This document shows positions 10,579 to 21,919 of a stretch of DNA of 64,000 nt, in pieces. Source of the stretch: Medicago truncatula (Eukaryota; Streptophyta; Magnoliopsida; Fabales; Fabaceae); the NCBI RefSeq assembly GCF_003473485.1, contig NC_053042.1, positions 10,498,501 through 10,562,500 on the forward strand, in the 5' to 3' direction. The notes beneath the pieces were generated by a model. It had not been told where the DNA came from and did no database searches. It saw only the letters and a program-made list of their open reading frames with translations. Both the position numbers and the translations under genes were made by a program. Within the stretch, counting starts at the first letter, position 1. Every line of letters begins with the position of its first letter.

Positions 10579-11203
10579 CTTCCTCCGTTCTTTTTTAAGT
10601 GTTGTTTTGGAATATTAACATCAAATTAGCAAAGTGTATTTTTGCAAATTTAATTTTTATTATATCCTTATTTTAATCCACCAATATATTCCTACTTTTT
10701 GCACACACTTTTTCTTTCCAATAAATTTAATACGTTATCTTTCTCTCATAACAAATAATTGTTAGTTACTATCTTTTTCTCCAACCAATTCTTATTCGTT
10801 GCACACTTTGTCTCTCTCATAACAAATAATTGTCAATTTTTTTTGGTTGATAAACGAAATGGCAAAGGCATTATAAACTCACACACACAAGTGGAGGTAC
10901 CAGGGTTCGAACCCCAGTCATTGCATCCGGCCTAACAATTTCGGCATTTTTGTCAGTTGAGCTAGGACTTGTCGATATAATTAACAAGAAACAAACTTTG
11001 TTTTAAAAAAAATACAAATAATTTTGTTTAAAAATACAAACTTGAGTTTTGCAAATATATAGCATTAATTAGTTTTATTAAAAAAGATAAGAGTAATTGA
11101 CAAATGGTATAATTGACAAGGATAACCCTAAAACACCAAAATGACAGTTAAATAAAAACGCTAAAACCGCACTCAAATGACACTTAAAAATAAAGAGAGA
11201 GAG
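10579..11203. mobile_element. Stowaway-like MITE interrupted by a SINE
   Basis: Left end CTTCCTCCGTTCTTTTTTAA and inverted right end CTCTCTCTCTTTATTTTTAA both lead into AAGTGT, with TA on each side (10577-10578, 11204-11205). The interior contains 'ctctcataacaaataattgt' twice, near 10743 and 10814. A minus-strand SINE (10837-10976) has inserted into it, so the MITE is the older element. Confidence 0.65.
10837..10976 (-). mobile_element. tRNA-derived SINE nested in a MITE
   Basis: On the minus strand the order is an A box 'tagctcaactgac', a B box 'ggttcgaaccc', then a tail 'atttcgtttatcaacc' and poly(A). It is flanked by ATAATTGTCAA (10826-10836) and ATAATTAACAA (10977-10987), a slightly diverged target duplication. 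Confidence 0.75.
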
Positions 11204-11267
11204 TATCATTTTGATAGTTTAAGTGTGCAGTTTGTCAATTATACTCTTTTCTCAATTACTCTTACTA

Positions 11268-13812
11268 GAGTTTAATATATTATTTTTAGAATCGCTCTTC
11301 TAGGGTTTGCACCTAGCATGAGCGCAGCCCCTAATTTTCAAATTCATCACCAAATTGCTTTGTTTCAATTGATTTCAAGGTGAGTGCTAGCTAGTTTCAT
11401 TTGTTTCATTTCACAGTGAGGTTCCATTCACCATCAGGATTTCAACGTATCATTAGAATCACTTGGTGGGCTGCTAGTTCAATTGCACGTTATCCAATTG
11501 CTTTGAATTCACTTGCTAGTTCATTTGCTTGCTTTGCTCCTTGGTGCGGTTCCTTCACATCCTGCCTCACCATGTTTGTTTGACTGGCAGGCGGAACTGG
11601 CAGCTCCGGTTTCAATTCTGTTGGTTCACTTCCGATCTCTGCTACTCGAACTGTTATGTTTTCGTTCCTATGCATGTTTAGACTGTTGCACCCCCTCCCA
11701 AATATTTTGCGGCGGCATTAGGGGGTTATAGGTCCTCATCATCAGAAGAGGCCCCATATCCGGTTCCCTGCTTCAAAGGGGATGCGCTCTCCATCAAGAT
11801 CGGACAAAATGAATATTCAAAAGGTCTGGCCGAATGTCAGTATGCTTTTAGGGGACGGCCGATCTTGAATAAAGGAGATAAACCTTACACGACGCATGAT
11901 TTGGCTTCCAAATTAGGCAAGGTTTGGAAGATGGTACATAAATGGAAGATGGTTTCACTCAGAAGGGGGTTTTATAATTTTCTTTTTGAGCATCCTGATG
12001 ATTTAAACCATATTTAAGCGGCTGGCACTGTTTCTCTACAACCAGGTCTTCTTCGTCTCTCTCAATGGACGAAAGACTTTAACCACAATTCGCAAAAACA
12101 AACTCATGCTTCAATATGGATCAGGCTAGTTGCGTTGCCTTAGGAATATTGACGTGAAAGAACATTGAAGGAAATTGCTAGTGCAGTGGGTCCTCCTATT
12201 TCTCTAGACGTCCCTACTCGTAATAGGGCCTTTCGACATTATGCGCGCATTCTGGTATATATTGATTTGTCGAAGAGAGTCTTTGATGAATTCTCATTGA
12301 AAGGGAGGGTTTTCCCTTTAAGGTGGTAGTACGGTACGAACGCTGTCCGCTTTTTTGTCATCATTGTTATGTCATTGGACATAATGTTACGACGTGAAAG
12401 TGGTTGCACCCGGAAGTCTCTAAGGATATGATTCTTGGTAAAAATCATGTGACTGAAACAAGCAAACATGGGACTCAACAGCATCGTGGTGACAAAGGAG
12501 CATCCTCCTCTGGTACCTTACAATATGTGGCAGTTGTTCCGCCAATAGCAGCCACAGTGGTGACAAAGAAGGCTTCGGAAATTGTTGCTACCCAACAAGA
12601 TATTTCGGCCAACACTTTTAGTTTTGCTTTGGAAAACGTTACGGATGAGATTCCTCAAGTAGAGATGCCAAGGCCAGTCATACCGGTGATGGATTTGGTG
12701 ACAGATAAAGAGCACGATGACGTCCATACTTTTGAAAAGGAGAGAATAGACGTTGATGTCCCAAAGGGACCGGTTAATTCTTCTCTGCGTGTTTACAATG
12801 TTGAGCATGTTGATGTGCATGAGGAGGTTATTGTTTCCCCAGTTAGAGTGATTCCTACTGACATCCAGAGCACGGCTGCACCTACTATCTCTGTTTCTAC
12901 TGATACCGTGGTTGACTTGGCAACGGCTCAACTGCCTATGCAGTGTGTTCCCCATGAAGGTGCAGCTGCTGTTGCCATTACCGTTGTTATTCAGCCCACT
13001 GTGACGAACGCATAACCTATTTTGAATGCCACAATTGAAGAAACTTTAGTTAACAGCGATTTAGTCTCCCATGATGCTTCCCTAGAGCAACATATCAACC
13101 CAAGACTTCAGCATGACTTGGATCTTTGGCAGCGAATTAAAGATTATGATAAAAGAACGGCAGAAGAAGCTTCCTTCACTCCCTCTTTGACGAAGAAGCA
13201 AAAACAAAATCTAAGAAAGCAACTTCTTGATGGGAAGTCGTCGTATCGTACCCGCTCTAGGGGCCCTTCTCCGACTCCCTAATGAATTTTTTCTACTGGA
13301 ACACTGGAGGTATTGGTAACTCGGCCTCTAAAGTTACTTTAAATAATCTATATTTGTCGCGTAAGCCTCTATTACTTTTTATTGCTGAACCGGTGAATTC
13401 CCGCATTGTATTGGAAGAGTATCGGGGTTCTGAATTTTTGTGTTAATGAAAGAGGTCCATTGATTCCTAATTTATGGGAGCTTCGATATTCAGCCTACTG
13501 TTATTTTTGGGTTCTGTTTGGTTAACTGTTTTACTCCCAGCTTTGAGTTTTGATTTCTTTAGGGACAGATGTGGTCTGCCTAATCACAAATTTTCATAGT
13601 TTGTTGCTCTTTTATTTTATCTTTTTTTTCTCTCTTTCTTGTTTCGAGGGTTTTGGCATATTCCTCCCTCTTGTACATATTTTCCCCTTTTTTTAATAAT
13701 ATTGTGTTTGGCAGCATATGATGGAGGTTCTCCGAGGTGCAAACCTAGTTGGGATGTCGGTGCTTCCTCTTGATGCTTGTCCTTTCTCCTGACTTGTCCA
13801 AAAAAAAAAAAA
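11268..13812 (+). mobile_element. Internally deleted L1-type LINE (copy B) with target duplication
   Basis: A 2.5-kb element flanked by the perfect 14-bp repeat AATTACTCTTACTA (11254-11267 and 13813-13826) and ending in poly(A) at 13800. It has a 5' UTR, then a DUF4283-type ORF1 (about 11720-13282; LSQWTKDF, IWIRLVALP, ERTLKEIASAVG), broken by several stops in its first half and open from 12404 to 13015 and 13022 to 13282. The basic C terminus reads LTKKQKQNLRKQL. ORF2 begins at 13282 (MNFFYWNTGGIG..LLLFIAEPVNS, the start of an apurinic-type endonuclease), but after about fifty codons it passes into the extreme ORF2 end (DFFRDRCGLPNHKFS) and 3' UTR. Reverse transcriptase is absent, so any mobility needed proteins from elsewhere. 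Confidence 0.85.
13280..13284 (+). promoter_or_regulatory. TAATG stop-start overlap between LINE ORF1 and ORF2
   Basis: The ORF1 stop TAA (13280-13282) shares its last base with the ORF2 start ATG (13282-13284). Such overlaps are known from some non-LTR elements (SART1) to allow termination-reinitiation; that mechanism is inferred here. Confidence 0.6.
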
Positions 13813-13832
13813 AATTACTCTTACTAATGCTA

Positions 13833-14124
13833 CCTCCGTCCCTAATTATAGGACCCTTTTGAGAATTTTTTTTGTCCTTTTTATAAGACTCATTTGTTAT
13901 TGCCAACTACATTATTTATTTCTTTACATACATGCCCATATTTATTATACATCTTTTTATTCAATCAGCAATAAATAACATGTTGAAAATATATACTAAT
14001 TCTCTCTCTCTTAAGAATAAAATTGTAAAAACAATAGTGATTAGAAACAAATTTAATACAAATATCTACTTTCTTAATTCATGTGATTTTTAACAAAAAG
14101 GTCTTATATTATATATAGGGACGG
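13833..14124. mobile_element. Stowaway-like MITE
   Basis: Left end CCTCCGTCCCTAATTATAGG faces the inverted right end CCGTCCCTATATATAATATA, with the inner match 'ggaccctttt' / 'aaaaaggtc' and TA flanks (13831-13832, 14125-14126). Non-coding, 292 bp. It lies immediately beside the LINE target duplication. Confidence 0.75.
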
Positions 14125-14177
14125 TAGTAAAAGAATATGAATAATGTTGTAAATAGTGTAAAATATGTATAGAATAG

Positions 14178-14220
<43 letters not shown>
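14178..14220. repeat. (ATT)n microsatellite
   Basis: About fourteen ATT units in an uninterrupted run. Confidence 0.95.
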
Positions 14221-14221
<1 letters not shown>

Positions 14222-14548
14222 TACCAAAAATACGGACACCAAAAGATACACAAATTACTTTCTGATTCTATAATCCAAAACACTTAAAACATGTTTCACA
14301 TTATAGAATCTGAACGGGTAAGATTGGAAAAATGTAGGGCACACGAGAAGGGTGGGGGTGCGATAAGAAGCTCTCCAAAAAAAAAAAAAAATCAAGAACC
14401 ATAGTACAAATAGCCCATACAAAACTCTCTCGAAAATTCCAGATTCGAGAAAGAGAAACTTGGATAGCAACTCAGCGACATTAACAGCGTAACATAGAAA
14501 CTCAGCAATATTATTATTAACAGCGAGAGAGAGAGAGAGAGTTGAAAA

Positions 14549-14881
14549 ATGTTCTTCTTCTTTGCAGGAGGGATAGAAAACCAGGTTCGCCAGGTGGTGA
14601 AATCAGGTGTGGGAAGGTGCATCAACTGCAATTCACGCGCTGATCTTGTTGAATACGACAAAGTTCTGAAACTTTTCTTCGTTCCCGTTTGGCGGTGGCC
14701 AGGGAAAGACACTCTTTTGTATTGTCAAGACTGCAAGTTCATGTTTCCACAATCGCATTCCCTCCCTCCACCGCCGTCTAGCGGTGGAACGACGTTGCCG
14801 GACGCATTGCGATGCCGGTTCTGTGATCGGAATGTGGCTGCTGATTTCACGTTCTGTCCTTACTGTGGCGAACAACTGTAA
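14549..14881 (+). CDS. Small zinc-ribbon protein (zinc_ribbon_15-like)
   Basis: A single-exon gene of 110 residues. Four CxxC knuckles are visible: C24/C27, C59/C62, C89/C92 and C103/C106, the last one in the ending FCPYCGEQL. The N terminus (GIENQVRQVVKSGVGRC) and the stretch FFVPVWRWPGKD resemble plant and fungal proteins of the zinc_ribbon_15 type, whose biochemical role is not known to me. No signal peptide or membrane helix is convincing; the initial MFFFF is a short hydrophobic start. The leader carries a (GA)n run at 14525-14541, common in plant 5' UTRs. The frame is intact. Confidence 0.82.
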   Translation: MFFFFAGGIENQVRQVVKSGVGRCINCNSRADLVEYDKVLKLFFVPVWRWPGKDTLLYCQDCKFMFPQSHSLPPPPSSGGTTLPDALRCRFCDRNVAADFTFCPYCGEQL

Positions 14882-15007
14882 ACGCAAGCTTGGTTAGTGT
14901 TTGTTGATTGGGTTTAGAAAATCAAATATATGAATTCTAAGAGAAGCTTATGTGATTAGTATAATAAGATTATAGGATGTGTTAAGGTTTTTAATTTTAC
15001 TTTTGAT

Positions 15008-15013
15008 AATAAA
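15008..15013 (+). terminator. Polyadenylation signal of the zinc-ribbon gene
   Basis: AATAAA lies 127 bp after the stop codon, a normal plant near-upstream element distance. Confidence 0.5.
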
Positions 15014-15300
15014 GTATAGGGTTTTATGTTTTGTACTTAGTTTTGTTATATTACAAAATTAATATTCATGTTACTTTTTACATGTTTATTTTCCCCCTTG
15101 TTATTAACAGTATGTGTGTTTGTGAATGCATTTTTGTTTAAGCTAATTTCACATTTATATACCAACTTTATCCATTAAAAAGTATGATAGTATCAACATT
15201 ATGCTTGTCTAAGTAAAACTGAATTCAAATTCCTTTAACAGATCTGTGAGGTTGAACTTTGTGCAAATTGTATACAATTTTTAAACTCATTTGTAGTTTA

Positions 15301-15441
15301 TATGAAGCACGGTTACGGATACACTGACACCTATAATAGCTTGAAAAAATGACATGCTTCAGTATAATCATACGTGTCAATGTCAAACAGTGATGCGCGT
15401 CCGACATCATAACACATCTAAATTGAGGAGTATCCATGCTT
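15301..15441. mobile_element. Degenerate hAT-type MITE (CTATGAAGC family)
   Basis: Left 'atgaagcacggttacggata' faces right 'gagtatccatgctt' in inverted orientation, with GACAC-type text inside, like the better-preserved members at 23860 and 55447. No clear target duplication remains. Confidence 0.5.
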
Positions 15442-15779
15442 AATAACTAGTAACTAGTTAGTTAATGAACTAAAAACCCATTGAAAGAAATCAAACCAGG
15501 CTCTATTACCACTTGTCGGACTAATATGCAAGAAAATGTCGAAATGAATAAGGGTGAATATAGAGTTGAGAGATTATAAGTGATTGGAATGTAAAAAAAT
15601 ATATATATATTCATGGTAACCAAGTAGTTACTTTATGAGGTCCTTTATATTAAGCAAACAAAACAAAGTACACACAACAAAACTAACTAACTGGTTATTT
15701 ATTAAAACTAACTAACAAATGAGTTTAAATTATCTACAATACAAATGTGATTGGAAAGAAAGACTCTCTTAAAGATCGT

Positions 15780-16380
15780 CACCTAAGTACACTTACTGGT
15801 GAAGTGGTTCCAACATTACCAGTGTTAAAGTTTCCAAAGTCTCAACAGAGGTTCCATCAAATTGTTATTCTGTTAAATCGGCATACAAATTCTTAACAGA
15901 ATTTAACAATCAGTTGGTTGAGGAGGTCAACACTAAGATGTGGCATAAATCTAATCCAGTGAAAGTAGTAGTGTTTACTTGACAAGTTATTCATAATTGG
16001 ATACCTTCGAAGGATAACTTCTTTAAGAGAGAAATTTTTTATAGAGAAGCTCTGAATTGTGTAGGAAGGTGAAGTGAGCAAGAGACAGCATGCAAATTAT
16101 TCTTCTGTTCTATTCTGGCTAATTGGATGGGTATGAATGTAGTATGCTAAAATAATTGCAGTTCTCATCTTAATTCCTTCTCGGGAATACCTCATGTGGA
16201 AGGAAAGGGGTACAACTGAGATTAAGAACGATATGGTTTGCATGTTGTGGGGTATTTTAAAGAAGAAATGCAAAAATATTTAAGATAATATTGTTTCTCT
16301 CTTGAAACTTCATGCAGTCGAAATCAATGTTTGTACCAAAAGTTGTCACAAAATGGTTGTACGAATATCATTTCTCTTAA
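15780..16380 (+). mobile_element. LINE ORF2 remnant (zf-RVT region)
   Basis: In broken frames the plus strand encodes SVKSAYKF, then MWHKSNPVKVVVFTWQVIHN and IPSKDNFFKREI, the typical zinc-binding region downstream of reverse transcriptase in plant L1-type LINEs. It is followed by further decayed sequence with several stops. Only a 3' piece is present. Confidence 0.7.
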
Positions 16381-17249
16381 GAATAAGGTCAGCTCTGGAA
16401 CATATAGCTGGTGCCTTAAGTCCTTGCCAATAGTTTGCAAGAGACGATTGGTGTCAACTTGTTTGCATTAGATTTATGATAGCTGCCATCAAAATTATTG
16501 CTTTGGATGCTGCAAATTTTTGGACATAATTGAAAAGTATGGCCTAAGTTGGTTGGCTTATGACCTTGACTGACCTGCATAATTTTGCAAGTTGCACAAT
16601 TGGGTTTAAGAGAATAATCTCTCATTAAGGAATTAGGATTATTTAGGCTACCTATTTCAAATCAGTTTTGTGGAGTTTCTTGTGTTGGGATCTTTCTTTT
16701 TTATTTTATCCTTGGTTAGCTATTATTGTTGCGAATTTTTATTTTTTGCTAACATTAGCTATATTAATTCATTAGTTTAATTTTTCTGTTCCAATCAAAA
16801 GTAGCTTAAATTGGAGATGCATTTAATACTAAGTTTCATGTGTTAATTTGAAAAAGGGTAGAAGTACTCAGATTGTAACTGAAACCAGTCAGGAATTCTT
16901 AATCAACATTGTACTAATATATTGTCATACAACAATCCCCTTCATTCAAGGGTGTGGTTATAACACCACCATCTAAGATGGTGAAACCATAAATTGGATT
17001 TAACACTGTACACAAATTTAAGAGGTAAAAAAATTGTCAAGCCTCAAAGAGTACAACCTTGTCATTCTACAAAGGAACAGACTCTTATATCAACATAACA
17101 TTCCCGGGTAGCTTCACTAGGTTGATGCAAAGCCATGAAGTTCTAATGCAAGGTTGTCTAAGAGCTTTGACTAAAAAGAAAAATATCCTTATTGGATCTT
17201 AAGAAGCATGTCAATAAGTGAGACAAAAAGCATTGTTTAATTTGTGTAT
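16381..17249. other. Spacer downstream of CAO
   Basis: No gene was recognised. The stretch 16335-16365 just before it repeats text from about 7382. The 3' UTR of CAO should occupy the right part. Confidence 0.45.
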
Positions 17250-20200
17250 TTAATTATTATGTGTGTTGAAGGGTAGTTGCTTATCTCCCTTTTCCAATGC
17301 ATCCCTCCAAAGCCTATACCTTACTCCAAGCTTGTCATAGGTAACTGGCACATTCCATACATTTGCACCTTTATTCATTCTCTCTTGTTGACCAACCACT
17401 AGTCGTAGATCCTCGTTTAAAACCTAAAGTATGGAAATATCAACACAATATTAGAAGTTGAAGTCAGTTTTGAGAGTCATTTACATTCACAGGCACATCC
17501 ACATATTTATTTATCTTTACAGTAGAATAGCACTTCATCAATAATCAAACTTGAAAACTTCGAGTCATGTCAATTTTTCTGAAATCGAGTTATAGATACG
17601 AAATATCTCCATCGAAGAACCAATTAGGCACATATGATGAATACTCTTACCACTTTCTTATGGTATCTGAGTTTCTTACCACTTGGACCAATCACAGGTT
17701 GGTAAGTCATATACTCATCAATTTAAACACGGAATTACGTTTTTACGCCATAAATACCCAAAAAAATTCCTTTTGAGGCGTTATTCATTTTGGTTCCTTT
17801 TATTCCCCTTGCTCAAACGCAGTCAATTGTGAATTCACAATTCAAAAAGGGAGAAAAAAACATTACCTGTTCTGCAAAATGCCTCCATAGATGTTCCATA
17901 AAAGGCATATGCTTAAGAAGGGGAGCGAAATCCAGTGACATTCTATATAGCAGTCTTGTTTTATCTTTTGAAGAGGGTAAGCAGACATGTAGTTGGTGCA
18001 GGTGTGTTGAACATTCTTTGGTGCTTTGTCCTTCTAGTTTCCCAGGCTTCGAAATTCCAATGGTTGATAGAACCATACAAGGTGGTCGAAACTCCATATC
18101 AATTGGATAGGGATCCCAATATCCTTGCAAACCAGATGCAGGTGTCAAAAAATTCACGAAGCTGCAAATTCAAATTCATAGAGAGTAAGTGACATATAAA
18201 TGTATTATTTCATAATATTAGAGTAGTTATTACTAAAATTTAAACAGCTTAATTAAGTTCTTGTATTGTAAAAGCATACCAAATAAGTAGTAATGTATAA
18301 ATTATTTTTATCACAAGAAATAAAATAATATCAAATTGTTCAATAAAATGATATCTTCGAGAGCTCATGGAAATAAGTTGTTTCCATGTACTTTTCCAAA
18401 CAGTGCCACAAGTGCTTATGCCAGGTAAATAAGATCAAATAAACAAATTCAAACAGGCCCTAAGTTATGATGATACATTAACACAGAAAAAACATAGCAC
18501 TGCAATACATTTACCATAATGTTGTCAAAAGAAAAAGGCTTCTAAGAGTTTGTTATAACAAATTGGCTATTTTGAAGAACTTAAATCAATTTCATTTTCA
18601 CATATTGAATCATATCACTTTAAAGGGTATAAACGATACAAACCTGGGAACACTCCATCCCTTAGCAAATGTTGAAGTATGAGTAAAAGGGGCGTGCGCA
18701 AGATCCAAAAGGTTGTCCAAAAGTAAGCCGTGTTCAACCGGAAGTTCCATGACAATCTGTTTTGTGAAAAAATACCGGGTAAGAAACCATGATTTTTATC
18801 TTCTTTTTTCTTTATAATCATAAAATTGTAATTCACTGTTCTTTCATAGCTCAGAATACCTATTAGGACAGACTATACTTATTACATACCTCGGCATGGA
18901 CTATAAATCCAGAAGGAGGTAGTAAAGAAGGAAGTGTGGCTGCTGGGGGATCACTGCCAGGCCAAATCCAGATCATCCCTTCTTTTTCAAAACATGGAAT
19001 TGACTTTATCTTTACATTTAGCATTCGAGTAGATGGCATTTTCTCGCATTTTCCGTCAGTCGTATATTCCCAGCCTGATATCCAACCATTAGGCAATTTC
19101 AGTTTCTGTCTCATAGAAATAAATCTGTTGGCCGTGTCATGTAACTCACTACTACGATATAATAAGCATGTTACTGAAGCGAAAATGTTTAACATATTCA
19201 TTCCGATGAATACTAACCGTGGTAGGGGCATGCGATACGACCCTCGTTTACAGAACCAAGGTGAAGGGGGCATGCTCTGTGTGCACATGTATTTTGAACA
19301 CATCCAGGTTTGCCATCTTTACCCCTAAAGATAACCCATGGTTCCTCAAAACATTCCATTGGGACCTGGAATAGGGAAGGAGCAACACACTTATGAGACT
19401 AAAGACGACAAATATCTTTACGAAGACTAAAAGCAAAAAATGGTATATTTGCAAGGACTAAAAGCCTATTTTAAATCTTTTTTTTTTTAAATAAAAGGAC
19501 TGATATTGACATACCATGGAATCATCCTTTAAGTCAGCAGAGAAAGCAACAGGATACCAGAAATTCTTTAAATTAGGATGGTATGACTGAACTGGACCTG
19601 ATACATTTAAGCTTTTCTTTGGCTTCCTTCTTCTTTCAGTATGTACAGATTTATTAGAAGTACTCGGAGGAGAGGACGTCTCGGCAACTTCAGCCGTGCT
19701 TCTGTCTTGCAATAGCCTGTCATTTACCAATTCTTCCATGTAAGCGAGTTTATCTAAAGCAGTAGAAACTCTTGCTTCAGATATATGGACCTGCAGTAAT
19801 TCATTAACTTTATTATATTGAGAAAGAAATCCGATTCGAAGCTTTGGTGGCTAGTTCAGTTCTGCTAATAGTTATTTATTTACCTGTCTGTGTGCTTCTG
19901 CTAATTCGTCCTGCAACCCAGCTAGATCCTTTTTCATGGTGCCAATTGACTTGAATTCACGAGCTAGAGGATTGAGAACTTCAACCACCTACACCAATAG
20001 TTCCTGATTATTAAGATAAACGCATGGTGGGATGCATTTTATAGCAAATCTAGGGAGAATACAACAACAACCAAACTTTATCACACTTGTTTGGATAAAC
20101 AGCTTAATCAAGTGTTTTTCATATAAGTACTTGCATATTAAGCCACTTACATAGCAAAAGATAAAATGAAGTCAAATTATTTTCATATAAGCTATCAGCT

Positions 20201-21742
20201 ATATTCAAAAACTATCCTGGAGAGTTTATGGAAATAAGCTGAAAGCAGATTATGGACATGTCATAGTTTGTTTTCATAAGCTCTCCCAAATAGTCTCACA
20301 AGATCTTATGGCCATAAATAAGCTCAAATAAGTCAATTCAAACAAACATAGATGGTGACCAATCAAAAGTTATATAGTACCGAATCTCTAATTTGATCCA
20401 ACAAGGTCCATGCATGTCTGAATTCACAAAGAATCGGATTCTTTTAAAAACTTATACAACAATGACAGAAATTAGCTGAAACCTTTTCATGGAGGAGCAT
20501 GATGGTAAGCACATCTTGCCGAGCTCGCCAATCTAAGTACTCAATATCATGCCTAGCCACTTCTATGGCTTGAAATACATCCAAAACTTTCCCTTTACTT
20601 AGTGGCGCCTTAGATCTTGGATCCTGTACATCAAATATCGCACCCCATGCACTTTTCTTGTCTGCTTCTCCAAACACAGCAAACACTCCAAATTTACCTT
20701 TCAAACCCTGAAAATCCACAACCCAAAAAACTATAAGCTTAAGAATAAGAAACCATACTCTTTCATATATAGACCAGAAGATGTAGACCCTACAGAGGAG
20801 AAACTTGCTTCTTGCTATACTAATAAATGGTAATGGTTATATTAAGTTTAAATTTAACAATGGTGTTCTTTGAACAACAAAATGCAAACACTTCATAAAA
20901 AACTGTAGGTAGTGAACTTTATCTCTCACTTTTTATCTTCTACAATTTGCACAATTTTAAAAGTACACGAGTAAAAAGACATAATATTTGACATCAAAAT
21001 TCTGATGTCCGAAATTCGTTTCTCTAAGTTCAAACCCTAATTTGGGCATGCAACAGCGTTGAAACTCTTGGTGACAATTTGTCATCCATCTTGATCCCAC
21101 AAGGCTCGAGGGATTACGCAGTTGTGTGCTAGGGATATCAGTTTACACAAAAAAACATAAATTCATTTCTCTAAATTTAATGGCGGCATAGATAGGTATT
21201 TCCTATTAAAAACCTAAAAGAAACAATGTATGATAATGTCAAACACTCAAGCCACACCTCCAACTTTGTCTAGTTAGCCTCAAACTCGAATTCTAAAATG
21301 GTATCAGAATCTATCTTAGATCAATTGGCCACCTATTATTAAACCACTCGAGTCACAAGTCTTGAGATTGAGGGAGTATATATTGATAAGTCTCATATTA
21401 AATAGTGATGTAGCCTAAGTAGTGACTAAATTTATATAATCTATATACAACTCATGCATCCCTTACCTTACAAGTCAACCTAAAGTCAAAATATATTTCA
21501 TCTAAGACTGAAAGCTAAGTTTACATACGAAAAAAAAGACTAAAGCTAAGTTCATGATGCTAAATATTCATCTTGAGCTGAATTAAGATCATCATTCACC
21601 TTCGAAAACAAGCAACTAACAAAATAACAAAAAAAGGAAAGAGAAGAAGAAGAGGAAAGAGAGGTACCCTTTTGGTGTCAAGCTTGGAAGTTCTACAAAA
21701 GATAGGAAGAGATAAAGCAGAAGCAGTAGCTATGGCATTCAT
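17250..21742 (-). CDS. CAO: Chlorophyllide a oxygenase, chloroplast (chlorophyll b synthase)
   Basis: A complete nine-exon gene; all junctions are GT-AG. Exons: 21742-21668, 20707-20483, 19988-19884, 19790-19515, 19365-19218, 19074-18890, 18756-18644, 18161-17867, 17423-17250, giving 531 residues (Arabidopsis CAO has 536). The enzyme converts chlorophyllide a to b in plastid membranes by two oxygenations using ferredoxin electrons. Visible parts: a transit-like start ([13 protein letters not shown]), the regulatory A region (about 26-190, including the conserved [18 protein letters not shown]), a Rieske [2Fe-2S] site C254-x-H256...C273-x2-H276, and mononuclear iron ligands D356-x2-H359-x4-H364 (DLAHAPFTH). 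The A region is known to control protein stability in response to chlorophyll b. No break was seen. Introns 2 and 7 carry related MITE-like repeats. Identification is firm. Confidence 0.97.
18215..18470. mobile_element. MITE-like repeat in CAO intron 7
   Basis: Non-coding text with 'agctcatggaaataagttgt', 'aagtgcttatg' and the end 'aaattcaaacaggccctaag' matches a repeat in CAO intron 2 and one near 57105. The right end reads inverted as a GGGCCTGTTTGAATT terminus; the left end is less clear. Confidence 0.5.
20085..20353. mobile_element. MITE-like repeat in CAO intron 2
   Basis: It opens with 'cttgtttggataaacagctt' and closes with 'agtcaattcaaacaaacata', so TTGTTTG-type ends face each other; the inside ('tttatggaaataagctgaaa', 'cataagctctcccaa') is a member of the same family as the intron 7 repeat. 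Confidence 0.55.
21000..21180 (+). repeat. Possible decayed SINE in CAO intron 1
   Basis: The text 'aagttcaaaccctaatttgg', then 'gattacgcagttgtgtgc' and an A-run near 21150 has the layout of a tRNA-derived SINE tail, but the A box is not clear and no target duplication was found. Confidence 0.3.
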
Positions 21743-21876
21743 GGCTATGAAAGTGATGAGAAGAAGGAAAGAGAAACGAAAAAAAACATAAACAAGTTTG
21801 TTTGATATATTTGATGATTTTTTGTTGATAAGAGGTTGGTGTTCCTCGCGATCTCGGTTTGCCTAATACATAATGA

Positions 21877-21882
21877 CACGTG
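21877..21882. promoter_or_regulatory. G-box upstream of CAO
   Basis: CACGTG, 135 bp before the CAO start codon. G-boxes bind HY5 and PIF factors in light-regulated genes; whether it works here is inference. Confidence 0.5.
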
Positions 21883-21907
21883 GAAGAATGTGGAAACTGT
21901 TGGTTTA

Positions 21908-21913
21908 CACGTG
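21908..21913. promoter_or_regulatory. Second G-box upstream of CAO
   Basis: A second CACGTG, in context TACACGTGGC, 31 bp from the first. Paired G-boxes fit a photosynthesis gene. Confidence 0.5.
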
Positions 21914-21919
21914 GCACTT

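Noticed and set aside
18863-19454. Plus- and minus-strand open frames over CAO exons 5-6
   Set aside because: They are read-through or antisense shadows of the spliced CAO exons.
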